From the NCBI RefSeq assembly GCF_001428365.1, contig NZ_LMSH01000002.1, positions 558,132 through 622,131 of the forward strand: a stretch of 64,000 nt of DNA. The letters are read 5' to 3'. A model generated the notes under the pieces. That model did not search any database. It had not been told where the DNA came from and worked only from the letters and a program-made list of their open reading frames with translations. Positions 9,741-18,649 of the stretch are shown one piece after another; positions within the stretch are counted from its first letter, which is position 1, and each line of letters begins with the position of its first letter. The translations under genes were made by a program, and so were the position numbers. Source of the DNA: Arthrobacter sp. Soil763. Its GTDB lineage: Bacteria > Actinomycetota > Actinomycetes > Actinomycetales > Micrococcaceae.

Positions 9741-9976
9741 TTTGAGTTTGTATGGCGCCTTTCGTGTGCCATCGTCAACCTCGTAAACAATCGTGCCACG
9801 GCATAGTGCCCCCTCGCGCCCCGCGCGCCCGGGAAGCAACTGTTTTTGGCACGGGCGTTTAGGCCTGGTCTGGCAAAATCCAGTCAGGTCAAGAGACACC
9901 CCGATCAACCGTTCCGCAAGGCTCATTCCGTAGCGAGACCACGGCCTGAGAACCGGCGCGACGCAAGGAGTAAATA

Positions 9977-10345
9977 GTGATTCAGCAGGAGTCGCGACTC
10001 AAGGTCGCCGACAACACGGGTGCTAAGGAAATCCTTACCATTCGCGTTCTCGGTGGATCCGGCCGTCGCTACGCAGGCATTGGCGACGTGATCGTCGCTA
10101 CCGTCAAGGACGCAATTCCGGGCGGCAACGTAAAGAAGGGCGACGTCGTCAAGGCTGTCATCGTCCGTACCAAGAAGGAACGCCGCCGTGCGGATGGTTC
10201 CTACATCAAGTTTGACGAGAACGCAGCTGTGATCCTGAAGAACGACGGTGACCCCCGCGGTACCCGTATCTTCGGACCGGTTGGTCGTGAACTTCGCGAC
10301 AAGAAGTTCATGAAGATCGTTTCCCTGGCTCCGGAGGTGCTCTAG
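9977..10345 (+). CDS. rplN: 50S ribosomal protein L14
   Basis: L14 lies at the subunit interface and binds the silencing factor RsfS in other bacteria. The 122-residue protein begins [17 protein letters not shown] and contains [19 protein letters not shown] and the C-terminal [12 protein letters not shown]. The GTG start at 9977 has AAGGAG 8 bases upstream. First gene of a second ribosomal transcript; rplX follows after 3 bases. Confidence 0.98.
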   Translation: MIQQESRLKVADNTGAKEILTIRVLGGSGRRYAGIGDVIVATVKDAIPGGNVKKGDVVKAVIVRTKKERRRADGSYIKFDENAAVILKNDGDPRGTRIFGPVGRELRDKKFMKIVSLAPEVL

Positions 10346-10348
10346 TCC

Positions 10349-10708
10349 ATGGCTAAGATCAAGAAGGGTGACCTCGTTCAGGTCATCACTGGCGCCAAGG
10401 CTGAGCGCGGCGGCGACCGTGGCAAGCAGGGCAAGGTTCTGCGCGTTTTCCCGGAGACCAACCGCGTGCTGGTCGAAGGCATCAACCGCGTAACCAAGCA
10501 CACCCGCGTCGGTCAGTCGCAGCGCGGCACCAAGACCGGTGGCATCGAGGTCGTCGAGGCTTCAATCCACATCTCCAACGTGGCTCTGGTTGACCCGTCC
10601 ACCAAGAAGCCCACCCGCGTCGGTTTCCGCACCGAGACCGTTGAGCGCAATGGCGTGAAGCGTGAAGTGCGTGTCCGCGTGGCCAAGAGCTCAGGGAAGG
10701 ACATCTAA
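10349..10708 (+). CDS. rplX: 50S ribosomal protein L24
   Basis: L24 is an assembly initiator near the tunnel exit. The 119-residue protein starts with a KOW motif ([12 protein letters not shown]) and has [15 protein letters not shown] and the C-terminal [18 protein letters not shown]. Its TAA shares one base with the ATG of rplE, so the pair is coupled. Confidence 0.97.
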   Translation: MAKIKKGDLVQVITGAKAERGGDRGKQGKVLRVFPETNRVLVEGINRVTKHTRVGQSQRGTKTGGIEVVEASIHISNVALVDPSTKKPTRVGFRTETVERNGVKREVRVRVAKSSGKDI

Positions 10709-11289
10709 TGACTGAGACTCTCGAGACTCCGGCAAGCAAGATCGTTCCTCGTCTGAAGACCAAGTACGCGGATTCCATCAAGAGCGCGCTCGTTGAGGAA
10801 TTCAAGTACGAGAACGTCAACCAGGTTCCCCGTCTGGTGAAGGTCGTTGTGAACATGGGTGTTGGAGATGCCGCCAAGGACTCCAAGCTGATCGACGGCG
10901 CTGTCCGCGATCTGACCCTGATCACCGGCCAGAAGCCGCAGGTAACCAAGGCCCGCAAGTCGATCGCCCAGTTCAAGCTGCGCGAAGGCATGCCGATCGG
11001 TGCGCACGCAACTCTGCGTGGGGACCGCATGTGGGAATTCCTGGACCGTCTGGTCACGCTGGCACTGCCGCGTATCCGCGACTTCCGGGGCCTCAGCGGC
11101 AAGCAGTTCGACGGCAACGGCAACTACACCTTCGGTCTGACCGAGCAGGTTATGTTCCACGAGATCGACCAGGATTCCATTGACCGCGTTCGCGGTATGG
11201 ACATCACCGTCGTGACCACTGCCAAGACCGACGACGAAGGCCGCGCGCTGCTCAAGGCGCTTGGCTTCCCGTTCAAGACCGAAGACTAA
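10708..11289 (+). CDS. rplE: 50S ribosomal protein L5
   Basis: L5 carries 5S rRNA into the central protuberance. The 193-residue protein contains [42 protein letters not shown] and the terminal [27 protein letters not shown]. Downstream, 94 bases contain no gene; rpsN/rpsZ, which often follows rplE, is absent. Confidence 0.98.
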   Translation: MTETLETPASKIVPRLKTKYADSIKSALVEEFKYENVNQVPRLVKVVVNMGVGDAAKDSKLIDGAVRDLTLITGQKPQVTKARKSIAQFKLREGMPIGAHATLRGDRMWEFLDRLVTLALPRIRDFRGLSGKQFDGNGNYTFGLTEQVMFHEIDQDSIDRVRGMDITVVTTAKTDDEGRALLKALGFPFKTED

Positions 11290-11383
11290 TCTAACTACGT
11301 AAAAGGTCCGGCTGTGCCGCTTTCCGACAGTGTTCGGGACGCCGCCGCAGCGGAAACCGTTATGAGGAAGGGCAAGAGCCCAC

Positions 11384-11782
11384 ATGACTATGACAGATCC
11401 TGTCGCAGATATGCTCACGCGTCTGCGCAACGCTAACTCGGCATACCACGATTCCGTGTCCATGCCGTACAGCAAGCTCAAGGCACGCGTTGCCGACATC
11501 CTGAAGGCCGAAGGCTTCATCGCCTCCTGGAAGGAAGAAGACGCGGAGGTTGGCAAGAAGCTGACCCTCGAGCTCAAGTTCGGTCCGAACCGCGAGCGTT
11601 CCATCGCTGGCGTTCGTCGTATTTCCAAGCCGGGTCTCCGCGTTTACGCGAAGTCCACCAACCTGCCGCACGTGCTGGGTGGCCTGGGTATCGCAATCCT
11701 GTCCACCTCTTCCGGCCTCCTGACTGACAAGCAGGCCGGCAAGAAGGGCGTGGGCGGCGAAGTCCTCGCGTACGTCTGGTAA
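11384..11782 (+). CDS. rpsH: 30S ribosomal protein S8
   Basis: S8 is a primary 16S rRNA binder and, in E. coli, the repressor of the spc operon. The 132-residue protein contains [32 protein letters not shown], and a C-terminal [10 protein letters not shown]-type region with [12 protein letters not shown] at 11384 with GGAAGGG upstream; an in-frame ATG two codons later is possible. rplE ends 94 bases before. Confidence 0.97.
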   Translation: MTMTDPVADMLTRLRNANSAYHDSVSMPYSKLKARVADILKAEGFIASWKEEDAEVGKKLTLELKFGPNRERSIAGVRRISKPGLRVYAKSTNLPHVLGGLGIAILSTSSGLLTDKQAGKKGVGGEVLAYVW

Positions 11783-11800
11783 CGGGAAAGGAAGAGAATA

Positions 11801-12337
11801 ATGTCACGTATTGGACGTCTCCCCATCACCGTTCCTGCCGGCGTTGAGGTCAAGGTTGACGGCTCTGTCGTCACCGTCAAGGGTTCCAAGGGCGAGCTGA
11901 GCCACACTGTGGCCAGCCCGATCGAGGTCACCCTGGAAGACGGCACCCTGACTGTCGCCCGCCCGAACGACGAGCGCGCCTCCCGTTCGCTGCACGGCCT
12001 GACCCGCACCCTGATCGCCAACATGATCCAGGGTGTCACCGCAGGCTACGAGAAGAAGCTTGAGATTGTCGGTACCGGTTACCGCGTCCAGGCCAAGGGT
12101 TCTGACCTGGAGTTCGCTCTGGGCTACAGCCACCCGGTCAACGTCTCGGCTCCGAACGGCATCACCTTTGCAGTAGAGACCCCGACCAAGCTCTCTGTCT
12201 CAGGCATTTCCAAGCAGCAGGTCGGCGAGGTTGCTGCCAACATTCGCAAGCTGCGGAAGCCGGACCCCTACAAGGGCAAGGGCATCCGTTACGCCGGCGA
12301 AGTCATCCGCCGCAAGGTCGGAAAGGCTGGTAAGTAA
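11801..12337 (+). CDS. rplF: 50S ribosomal protein L6
   Basis: L6 lies near the factor-binding site of the 50S subunit. The 178-residue protein shows [20 protein letters not shown] and the C-terminal motif [27 protein letters not shown] that defines the family. ATG at 11801 follows AAAGGAAGAG. rplR starts 2 bases after its stop. Confidence 0.98.
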   Translation: MSRIGRLPITVPAGVEVKVDGSVVTVKGSKGELSHTVASPIEVTLEDGTLTVARPNDERASRSLHGLTRTLIANMIQGVTAGYEKKLEIVGTGYRVQAKGSDLEFALGYSHPVNVSAPNGITFAVETPTKLSVSGISKQQVGEVAANIRKLRKPDPYKGKGIRYAGEVIRRKVGKAGK

Positions 12338-12339
12338 CC

Positions 12340-12723
12340 ATGGCCATCGCAATTAACAAGAAGCGTACGAACAAGAGCAAGTCTGCCCAGCGCAGCCGCC
12401 GCCAGCTTCGTATCCGCAAGCGCATTTCCGGTACGGCTGTTCGTCCGCGTCTGGTCGTCAACCGTTCCGCCCGCCACGTATTCGTCCAGGTTGTCGATGA
12501 CACCAAGGGCCTGACCGTAGCGAGCGCGTCCACTCTGGAAGCCGACCTTCGTGCATTCGACGGTGACAAGACCGCCAAGGCCAAGCGCGTTGGCGAGCTC
12601 GTTGCCGAGCGTGCCAAGGCTGCAGGCATCGAAGCTGTTGTCTTCGACCGCGGTGGCAACAAGTACCACGGCCGGATCGCCGCCGTCGCCGACGGCGCAC
12701 GTGAAGGTGGGCTGGCACTGTGA
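12340..12723 (+). CDS. rplR: 50S ribosomal protein L18
   Basis: L18 binds 5S rRNA together with L5. The 127-residue protein has a basic N-terminus ([22 protein letters not shown]) and typical [18 protein letters not shown] and [25 protein letters not shown]. Its TGA overlaps the GTG of rpsE. Confidence 0.98.
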   Translation: MAIAINKKRTNKSKSAQRSRRQLRIRKRISGTAVRPRLVVNRSARHVFVQVVDDTKGLTVASASTLEADLRAFDGDKTAKAKRVGELVAERAKAAGIEAVVFDRGGNKYHGRIAAVADGAREGGLAL

Positions 12724-13430
12724 CCGAAAATAACGAAAAGGACATTCAGGTGACTGAAGCTGTAGCTGCTCCGGCAACTGAGACCGCTGCGCCTGCTACC
12801 ACCGACGACCGCCGCGGCGGTGCCCGTCGTGGTGAGCGTGGCGACCGCGGCCAGGGCCGTGGCGACCGTGGCGGCCGTGGTGGCCGTGACGGCGGCCGCG
12901 AAGCCGAGAAGAGCCAGTTCGTAGAGCGCGTCGTAACCATCAACCGTGTCTCCAAGGTCGTCAAGGGTGGTCGTCGCTTCAGCTTCACCGCCCTCGTCGT
13001 CGTCGGTGACGGCAACGGCATGGTCGGCGTCGGCTACGGCAAGGCTAAGGAAGTTCCCGCCGCCATCGCGAAGGGCGTTGAAGAGGCCAAGAAGTCCTTC
13101 TTCCGCGTTCCCCGCGTCGGCAGCACCATCCCGCACCGCGTTCAGGGTGAGGCCGCCGCAGGCGTCGTCATGCTGCGTCCGGCTTCCGCCGGTACCGGTG
13201 TTATCGCCGGCGGTCCGGTCCGTGCAGTACTGGAGTGCGTGGGCATCCACGACATCCTCTCCAAGTCGCTCGGTTCCTCCAACGCCATCAACATCGTTCA
13301 CGCGACTGTTGACGCGCTGAAGCGCCTCGAAGAGCCGGCATCCGTGGCAGCACGCCGCGGCCTGCCGCTGGACGAGGTTGCTCCGCAGGCCCTGGTGCGC
13401 GCACTGCTCAACCAGAAGGCAGGTGTCTGA
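12720..13430 (+). CDS. rpsE: 30S ribosomal protein S5 with RG-rich N-terminal extension
   Basis: S5 lines the mRNA entry pore and affects decoding accuracy. The core starts near residue 65 ([21 protein letters not shown]) and runs through [38 protein letters not shown] and the C-terminal RGLPLDEV. Total length is 236 against about 165 in E. coli. The extra N-terminus is Ala/Thr-rich followed by repeated RGD/RGG units ([20 protein letters not shown]). The GTG at 12720 overlaps the rplR stop; a second GTG at 12750 could also serve but would keep the RG tract. Confidence 0.96.
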   Translation: MTENNEKDIQVTEAVAAPATETAAPATTDDRRGGARRGERGDRGQGRGDRGGRGGRDGGREAEKSQFVERVVTINRVSKVVKGGRRFSFTALVVVGDGNGMVGVGYGKAKEVPAAIAKGVEEAKKSFFRVPRVGSTIPHRVQGEAAAGVVMLRPASAGTGVIAGGPVRAVLECVGIHDILSKSLGSSNAINIVHATVDALKRLEEPASVAARRGLPLDEVAPQALVRALLNQKAGV

Positions 13431-13433
13431 GTC

Positions 13434-13640
13434 ATGGCTAAGAACCTGATTCCCTCCGACGCTCAGTTGGAGATCACTCAGATCAAGTCCGCCATTGGCG
13501 GCAAGCAGAACCAGCGCGACACCCTTCGGTCCCTCGGCCTGAAGCGGATCGGACACACCGTTGTCCGCACCGCCGACGCCGTGACCGTGGGAATGCTCAA
13601 CACGGTTCCGCACCTGGTAAAGGTAGAGGAGGCGAAGTAA
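13434..13640 (+). CDS. rpmD: 50S ribosomal protein L30
   Basis: A 68-residue protein with the L30 pattern: [33 protein letters not shown] and a C-terminal VKVEEAK. ATG at 13434, 3 bases after the rpsE stop, and its own stop is directly followed by the ATG of rplO. Normal length for the short bacterial form. Confidence 0.97.
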   Translation: MAKNLIPSDAQLEITQIKSAIGGKQNQRDTLRSLGLKRIGHTVVRTADAVTVGMLNTVPHLVKVEEAK

Positions 13641-14132
13641 ATGGCAGAGAAGAACACCGCCGACAAGGCACAGGGCGCCGCTGAGAAGCAGAACGCACTG
13701 AAGGTTCACCACCTGCGTCCCGCCCCGGGTGCCAAGACCGCCAAGACCCGCGTTGGTCGTGGTGAAGGCTCCAAGGGTAAGACCGCCGGTCGTGGCACGA
13801 AGGGCACTGCAGCCCGCTACCAGGTCAAGGCTGGCTTTGCCGGCGGCCAGCTGCCGCTGCACATGCGCCTGCCGAAGCTGCGCGGCTTCAAGAACCCGTT
13901 CCGGGTTGAGTACCAGGTGGTAAACTTGGACAAGCTCAACGAGCTGTTCCCGGAAGGTGGCGCAGTCACCGTGGAGAACCTGGTCGAGAAGGGTGCCGTT
14001 CGCAAGAACCAGCCCGTCAAGATCCTGGGTACCGGCGATATCACCGTCAAGGTTGACGTCACCGTCCACGCATTCTCGGCCAGCGCCGCAGAAAAGATTG
14101 CCGCAGCGGGCGGCAGCACCACCGCGCTCTAA
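13641..14132 (+). CDS. rplO: 50S ribosomal protein L15
   Basis: L15 is a late-assembly 50S protein. The 163-residue sequence has [35 protein letters not shown], then [16 protein letters not shown], with a C-terminal domain ending in the AEKIAAAGG motif. There are about 15 extra N-terminal residues compared with E. coli. It abuts rpmD and is followed by a terminator 30 bases downstream. Confidence 0.98.
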   Translation: MAEKNTADKAQGAAEKQNALKVHHLRPAPGAKTAKTRVGRGEGSKGKTAGRGTKGTAARYQVKAGFAGGQLPLHMRLPKLRGFKNPFRVEYQVVNLDKLNELFPEGGAVTVENLVEKGAVRKNQPVKILGTGDITVKVDVTVHAFSASAAEKIAAAGGSTTAL

Positions 14133-14161
14133 GGAGCCGGCGGGGCAGACGCCCGTTGTTG

Positions 14162-14209
14162 AAACTCCCGGTTCCGGGGCCCTTGGCCCTGGGGCCGGGA
14201 GTTTTTTCT
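14162..14209 (+). terminator. Intrinsic terminator after rplO
   Basis: Stem AAACTCCCGG (14162-14171) with CCGGGAGTTT (14195-14204), a GC-rich inner segment (CCGGGGCC / GGCCCTGG) and a run of six Ts from 14202. A textbook intrinsic terminator that separates the ribosomal block from secY. Confidence 0.9.
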
Positions 14210-14228
14210 TGCCCCGGGGGCCCGTCGA

Positions 14229-14259
14229 TTGTTCGCCGGGCGCATCCACCCGTTAGACT
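14229..14259 (+). promoter_or_regulatory. Candidate secY promoter
   Basis: TAGACT (14254-14259) as -10 and TTGTTC (14229-14234) as -35 with a 19-base spacer, which is slightly long. It lies right after the rplO terminator, where a new promoter for secY-adk is expected. Confidence 0.4.
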
Positions 14260-14318
14260 CGGTTGTTGGGTTTATTTGACCTATCTCACACGACTTTACT
14301 TATTACTCAGGAGGACGC

Positions 14319-15629
14319 TTGCTTAGCGCATTTGGCCGGGCCTTTCGCACGCCTGATCTGCGACGCAAGTTGTTGTTCACGCTGGGAATCATCACAATCT
14401 TCCGCTTGGGTGCCTTCATCCCCTCGCCTGGTGTGAACTACCAGAATGTCCAGCAATGTTTGCAGAACGGTCAGACCACGGGCGGGATCTACCAGCTCGT
14501 CAACCTGTTCAGCGGCGGCGCCTTGCTGCAGGTCTCGATCTTCGCGCTCGGGATCATGCCGTACATCACGGCCAGCATCATCGTCCAGCTGCTCCGCGTG
14601 GTCATTCCCCGCTTCCAGCAGCTCTACGACGAAGGCGCCGCGGGCCAGTCCAAGCTGACGCAGTACACCCGGTACCTGACCATCGCCCTGGGCCTGCTGA
14701 ACGCCACGACGCTGGTCTCGCTCGCGCGTTCGGGCCAGCTGTTGCCGAACTGCCAGCTGCCGATCATTCCTGATTCCAGCATCATCACCACGATCCTTAT
14801 CATCATCACCCTGACGGCCGGCACCGGCCTGATCATGTGGATGGGCGAACTCGTGACGGAGAAGGGCGTCGGCAACGGCATGTCCCTGCTCATCTTCACC
14901 TCCATTGCCGCAGGCTTCCCGACCTCCCTCGGGGCGATCTGGAGCGCCCAGGGCCCGGGCACCTTCTTCATGGTGCTCGCGATCGGCCTGCTGACCGTGG
15001 CCCTCGTGGTCTTCGTGGAGCAGTCCCAGCGCCGCATTCCGGTCCAGTACGCCAAGCGCATGATTGGCCGCCGCACCGTGGGCGGCACCAGCACGTACAT
15101 CCCGATCAAGGTGAACATGGCCGGCGTCGTGCCCGTCATCTTCGCGTCCTCGATGCTGTACCTGCCGGGCCTGATCGCGCAGTTCAACCAGCCCAAGCCG
15201 GGCGAGCCCGTGGCGCCGTGGGTCGAATGGATCAACAACAACCTGACCCGGGGCGACCACCCGATCTACATGGCCCTGTACTTCGCCATGATTGTGTTCT
15301 TCACTTACTTCTATGTTGCGATCACTTTCAACCCTGAGGAAGTTTCTGACAACATGAAGAAGTACGGCGGCTTCATTCCGGGCATCCGTGCCGGCAAGCC
15401 GACCGCGGACTACCTGCAGTATGTGCTTTCCAGGATTACCTTGCCCGGAGCGATTTACCTGGGCTTCGTGGCCCTGATCCCGCTGATCGCCTTGGTCCTG
15501 ATCAATGCCAACCAGAACTTCCCGTTCGGCGGCACCTCGATCCTGATCATGGTCGGCGTCGGTTTGGAGACCGTCAAGCAGATTGATGCGCAGCTACAGC
15601 AGCGTCACTACGAAGGGCTTTTGCGATGA
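14319..15629 (+). CDS. secY: Protein translocase subunit SecY
   Basis: SecY is the membrane channel of the Sec protein export and insertion pathway, working with SecE, SecG and SecA. The 436-residue protein shows the N-terminal LSAFGRAFRTPDLRRKLLFT, about ten hydrophobic segments, and the conserved cytoplasmic loops RYLTIALG, MWMGELVTEKGVGNGMSLLIF and FFTYFYVAITFNPEEVSDNMKKYGGFIPGIRAG. The start is a TTG at 14319 with a strong AGGAGG 5 bases upstream; no ATG nearby fits. Its stop overlaps the ATG of adk. Confidence 0.97.
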   Translation: MLSAFGRAFRTPDLRRKLLFTLGIITIFRLGAFIPSPGVNYQNVQQCLQNGQTTGGIYQLVNLFSGGALLQVSIFALGIMPYITASIIVQLLRVVIPRFQQLYDEGAAGQSKLTQYTRYLTIALGLLNATTLVSLARSGQLLPNCQLPIIPDSSIITTILIIITLTAGTGLIMWMGELVTEKGVGNGMSLLIFTSIAAGFPTSLGAIWSAQGPGTFFMVLAIGLLTVALVVFVEQSQRRIPVQYAKRMIGRRTVGGTSTYIPIKVNMAGVVPVIFASSMLYLPGLIAQFNQPKPGEPVAPWVEWINNNLTRGDHPIYMALYFAMIVFFTYFYVAITFNPEEVSDNMKKYGGFIPGIRAGKPTADYLQYVLSRITLPGAIYLGFVALIPLIALVLINANQNFPFGGTSILIMVGVGLETVKQIDAQLQQRHYEGLLR

Positions 15630-16204
15630 CGAGAATGTTGATTATCGGACCTCCCGGTTCCGGCAAGGGAACGCAGGCGGAGCGCATTTCGGAGCGCCTC
15701 GGCGTCGTTGCGATCTCCACCGGCGATATTTTCCGCGCCAACGTCAAGGGTGAGACGCCGCTCGGCATCGAAGCCAAGAAGTACATGGACGCGGGGGACT
15801 TCGTTCCGGACAGCGTGACGAACAAGATGGTCCGGGACCGGCTCACCGAAGACGACGTCGAAGTCGGCTTCCTGCTCGACGGTTACCCGCGCACCACGGC
15901 GCAGGTCGACTACCTAGACGCGATCCTGGCCGACGGCGACCAGAAGCTCGACGTCGTCCTGCAGCTCACCGCCGACGACGAAGAACTGGTCAAGCGCCTC
16001 CTGGGCCGGGCCAAGGAAACCGGCCGCAGCGATGACAACGAAGCCGTCATCCGGCACCGGCTGGACCTGTACCACGGCCAGACCGAGGCCGTCGTGGCCA
16101 AGTATGCCGACCGCGGCATCCTCACCCAGGTCGACGGCATCGGCGGCATCGACGAGGTCACCGACCGCGTCATGCAAGCCATCAAAGCGGCGCAGTCCGC
16201 CTGA
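15626..16204 (+). CDS. adk: Adenylate kinase
   Basis: Adenylate kinase interconverts ATP + AMP and 2 ADP. The 192-residue protein has the P-loop IGPPGSGKGTQA at the N-terminus, the AMP-site STGDIFR and the LDGYPRT motif. It is the short form without the long LID insertion. ATG overlaps the secY stop (ATGA), so both are coupled; secY-adk-map order is widespread in bacteria. Confidence 0.97.
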   Translation: MTRMLIIGPPGSGKGTQAERISERLGVVAISTGDIFRANVKGETPLGIEAKKYMDAGDFVPDSVTNKMVRDRLTEDDVEVGFLLDGYPRTTAQVDYLDAILADGDQKLDVVLQLTADDEELVKRLLGRAKETGRSDDNEAVIRHRLDLYHGQTEAVVAKYADRGILTQVDGIGGIDEVTDRVMQAIKAAQSA

Positions 16205-16222
16205 CCGGCCCCGCAACTGTTA

Positions 16223-16254
16223 GAGGCTCCTCCCGCTGTGCCGGGAGGAGCCTC
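16223..16254. terminator. Hairpin between adk and map
   Basis: A perfect 13-bp stem, GAGGCTCCTCCCG (16223-16235) with CGGGAGGAGCCTC (16242-16254), loop CTGTGC. No T-run follows on either strand, so it may be a weak terminator, an attenuator or an mRNA-stabilising element that tunes map relative to secY-adk. Confidence 0.6.
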
Positions 16255-16306
16255 AGCCATTTCTCCGCAGCCCCGCCGCTGCGGCACCACCGAAAGGACG
16301 CTGAGC

Positions 16307-17134
16307 ATGGCATTCGGCCAGCCCCGCATTGAATACAAGACCAACGCCCAGATGCGCACGATGCACGAGGCGGGACTGGTCCTGTCCCGTGCTCTGGACG
16401 CCGCCGTTGCCGCCGCCGCCCCCGGGGTGACCACCCGTGAACTCGACGCCGTTTTCGCCGGCGTGCTGCAGGAAGCCGGTGCGAAGTCCAACTTCCTCGG
16501 GTACCACGGCTTCCCGGCCACCATCTGCACCTCGGTGAACGAGGAGGTCGTGCACGGCATCCCCGGTGACCGGGTGCTGCACGACGGCGACATCATCTCG
16601 ATCGACGGCGGTGCGATCGTGGACGGCTGGCACTCCGACTCGGCCCGGACCGTGATCGTGGGCACCGCCGATCCCGAGGACCAGCGGCTCTCCGACGTGA
16701 CCGAGGCCGCCATGTGGCACGGTATCGCCGCGCTGGCGACCGGCAAGTTCGTCGGCGACATCGGTAACGCCGTCGATGACTACGTCTCCTCGGTACCGGG
16801 CAAACCGCTGGGGATCCTGGAGGATTACGTCGGCCACGGGATCGGCTCCGAAATGCACATGCCGCCGGACGTGCTGAACTACCGGACGAGCCACCGCGGC
16901 CCCAAGATCCGCCCGGGCCTGTGCCTGGCGATCGAGCCGATGCTGGTCCGCGGCAGCATCGACACCGTCGTCCTCGAGGACGACTGGACCGTCGTGACCA
17001 CGGACGGGAAGCGCTCCTGCCAGTGGGAACACTCCGTCGCGGTGCACGAGAAGGGCATCTGGGTGCTCTCCGCCCCCGACGGGGGTGCCGCGAAACTGGC
17101 GCCGCTCGGCGTCGTACCCGTCCCGATCCCGTAA
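16307..17134 (+). CDS. map: Methionine aminopeptidase, type I
   Basis: Removes the initiator methionine from new proteins. With the ATG at 16307 (GAAAGGA ribosome-binding site) the protein has 275 residues. Metal ligands of the pita-bread fold are visible: DIISIDGGAIVDGWHSDSART (two Asp), GHGIGSEMH (His), AIEPM (Glu) and WEHSVAV (Glu). A start at GTG 16238 would sit in the loop of the adk-map hairpin and is unlikely. A bidirectional terminator follows. Confidence 0.95.
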   Translation: MAFGQPRIEYKTNAQMRTMHEAGLVLSRALDAAVAAAAPGVTTRELDAVFAGVLQEAGAKSNFLGYHGFPATICTSVNEEVVHGIPGDRVLHDGDIISIDGGAIVDGWHSDSARTVIVGTADPEDQRLSDVTEAAMWHGIAALATGKFVGDIGNAVDDYVSSVPGKPLGILEDYVGHGIGSEMHMPPDVLNYRTSHRGPKIRPGLCLAIEPMLVRGSIDTVVLEDDWTVVTTDGKRSCQWEHSVAVHEKGIWVLSAPDGGAAKLAPLGVVPVPIP

Positions 17135-17176
17135 CGACCGGGAAGTGCAGTCGCGGGACAATCGTCCCGGGCACAA

Positions 17177-17220
17177 AAAATCCCTGGCACCGCCGGAATA
17201 CCGGCCGTGCCAGGGATTTT
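17177..17220. terminator. Bidirectional terminator between map and the ABC importer operon
   Basis: AAAATCCCTGGCAC (17177-17190) pairs perfectly with GTGCCAGGGATTTT (17207-17220), and the interior GCCGG/CCGGC adds a second stem section with loop AATA. A-run on the left and T-run on the right make it work for both converging transcripts. Confidence 0.9.
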
Positions 17221-17236
17221 GCCTTTCGTGGGCGCG

Positions 17237-18583
17237 TCAGCTCTTGAGCTTCGGCTTCACGTCCTTGGTGTAGATGCCCTCGAGGGTACCCTTCAGCTCC
17301 GTCATGGTGGCCTTCACGTCGCCCTGCTGGGTGAGGATCTTTGCGGCGGCCTTGGCCATCTCCTGGTCGGCGCCTGGCAGGAAGACGCGGGCGTTGTCCT
17401 GCACCCGGGTAACGGCGAGCTGGTCGATGGCGGTCTTGATCTGCGGCGTCTTGGACAGCACGGCGGACATGTCCGCGGACGTGCGCGAGGGCATGTAGCC
17501 GGTGGCGGCGGAGAACGCCGCGGTGTTCTCCGGCTCGGTCATGAACTTCAGGAACGTCGCGGCGGCCAGCTGGACCTCCTTGCTGACACCGCTCGGGATG
17601 CCCAGGCCGGCGCCGCCCGTCGGGCAGACTCCGGTCTCGTTCTTTGGCCCGCCCGGCAGGAAGCCGACGCCGACGTTGAACTTGGCCGACTTCAGGACAC
17701 CGAGCAGGGACCCGGTGGAGGCGATCGTGGCGGACGTGATGCCGGCGGAAAAGTCGTCGGCGGCCTCCTTGGAGGAGACGCCCGCCCATTTGTCCTTGTA
17801 GATCGAATCCTGCGCCCACTGCAGGGCCGCGACGGATTCGGCGGAATCGCAGTTCATGGTCCACTCGTTGGACCAGCTGCCGCCCCAGCCCCACAGCATG
17901 TTCTGCAGGGTCCAGCCCGCGTAGCCGGCCAGGGCCGGGTAGATGTACGCGTACTGCGCCCCGGAGGCGGCCTTGAGCTTGGGGGCCCACTCGCCGAACT
18001 CCTGCCACGTCTTCGGCGCCCGGTCCGGCAGCCCGGCGGCCTTGAAGTGGTCCTTGTTGTAGTAGAAGAGCGGGGTGGAACGGCCGTAGGGGAGTGCCCA
18101 CTGCTTGTCCGCGTACTTGTAGTCCGCAACGAGTGACTTCTGGAAGTCGTCGACCTTGATGTCCAGCTGCTTGATCAGGCTGTCGAGGGGGATGATGTTG
18201 CCGTTGGTGTAGTAGCGGAACCACCAGACGTCGGAGAGCACCACAAGGCCCGGCAGCGCCGACTTGGCGGCCTGGGAGGTCTGGAACTTCTGCGCGATTT
18301 CCTCGTAGTTGGCCCCGGCGGTGACCAGGTTGACCTTGATCTCCGGGTACTTGGCCTGGAACTTCTCGATAATCGCCTTCTCGACGTCCTGGGACTTGCC
18401 CGGGTGGTTCGTCCAGAAGTCGATCGAGGAGGCCGGCTTCACGCCGCTGAAGTCGATGTCGGCCGCGCCGGACCCGGCGGTGCCGCCCCCGGTGGACGGT
18501 CCGCCGCAGGCAGCCAGGGCTGCGGCACCGGCTCCGGCGCCGGCCAGGCCAAGGAAGTGTCGGCGGTCAAGGTTTCTTGCCAT
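17237..18583 (-). CDS. ABC importer substrate-binding lipoprotein (UgpB-like)
   Basis: An extracellular solute-binding protein, family 1, anchored as a lipoprotein. The N-terminus has a twin-arginine-like RNLDRRHFLGL, a hydrophobic stretch and a lipobox LAAC at about residues 27-30. The mature part resembles UgpB (glycerol-3-phosphate or phosphodiester binding): KSQDVEKAIIEKFQAKYPEIKV and VVLSDVWWFRYYTNG. The ATG at 18583 has GAGAGGA upstream; 448 residues is normal. It is the last gene of a minus-strand operon with two permeases. Substrate is inferred and could be another sugar. Confidence 0.85.
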   Translation of the reverse strand: MARNLDRRHFLGLAGAGAGAAALAACGGPSTGGGTAGSGAADIDFSGVKPASSIDFWTNHPGKSQDVEKAIIEKFQAKYPEIKVNLVTAGANYEEIAQKFQTSQAAKSALPGLVVLSDVWWFRYYTNGNIIPLDSLIKQLDIKVDDFQKSLVADYKYADKQWALPYGRSTPLFYYNKDHFKAAGLPDRAPKTWQEFGEWAPKLKAASGAQYAYIYPALAGYAGWTLQNMLWGWGGSWSNEWTMNCDSAESVAALQWAQDSIYKDKWAGVSSKEAADDFSAGITSATIASTGSLLGVLKSAKFNVGVGFLPGGPKNETGVCPTGGAGLGIPSGVSKEVQLAAATFLKFMTEPENTAAFSAATGYMPSRTSADMSAVLSKTPQIKTAIDQLAVTRVQDNARVFLPGADQEMAKAAAKILTQQGDVKATMTELKGTLEGIYTKDVKPKLKS

Positions 18584-18649
18584 GGTGGATCCTCTCAAGG
18601 GTGCTGACTTGTTGTGACGGTGGAAATGGTTGGAGGGGGCAGCCGTGCC

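Noticed and set aside
9525-9926. Short frames in the rpsQ-rplN gap
   Set aside because: They run through the repeat copies on both strands and have no ribosome-binding site or family resemblance.
12303-14249. 648-codon minus-strand frame across rplR-rpsE-rpmD-rplO
   Set aside because: Four well-identified ribosomal genes occupy the other strand; the frame is a codon-bias shadow without domain features.
16238-16306. Longer start for map at GTG 16238
   Set aside because: It lies in the loop of a hairpin, while ATG 16307 has a ribosome-binding site and begins the normal MetAP sequence.
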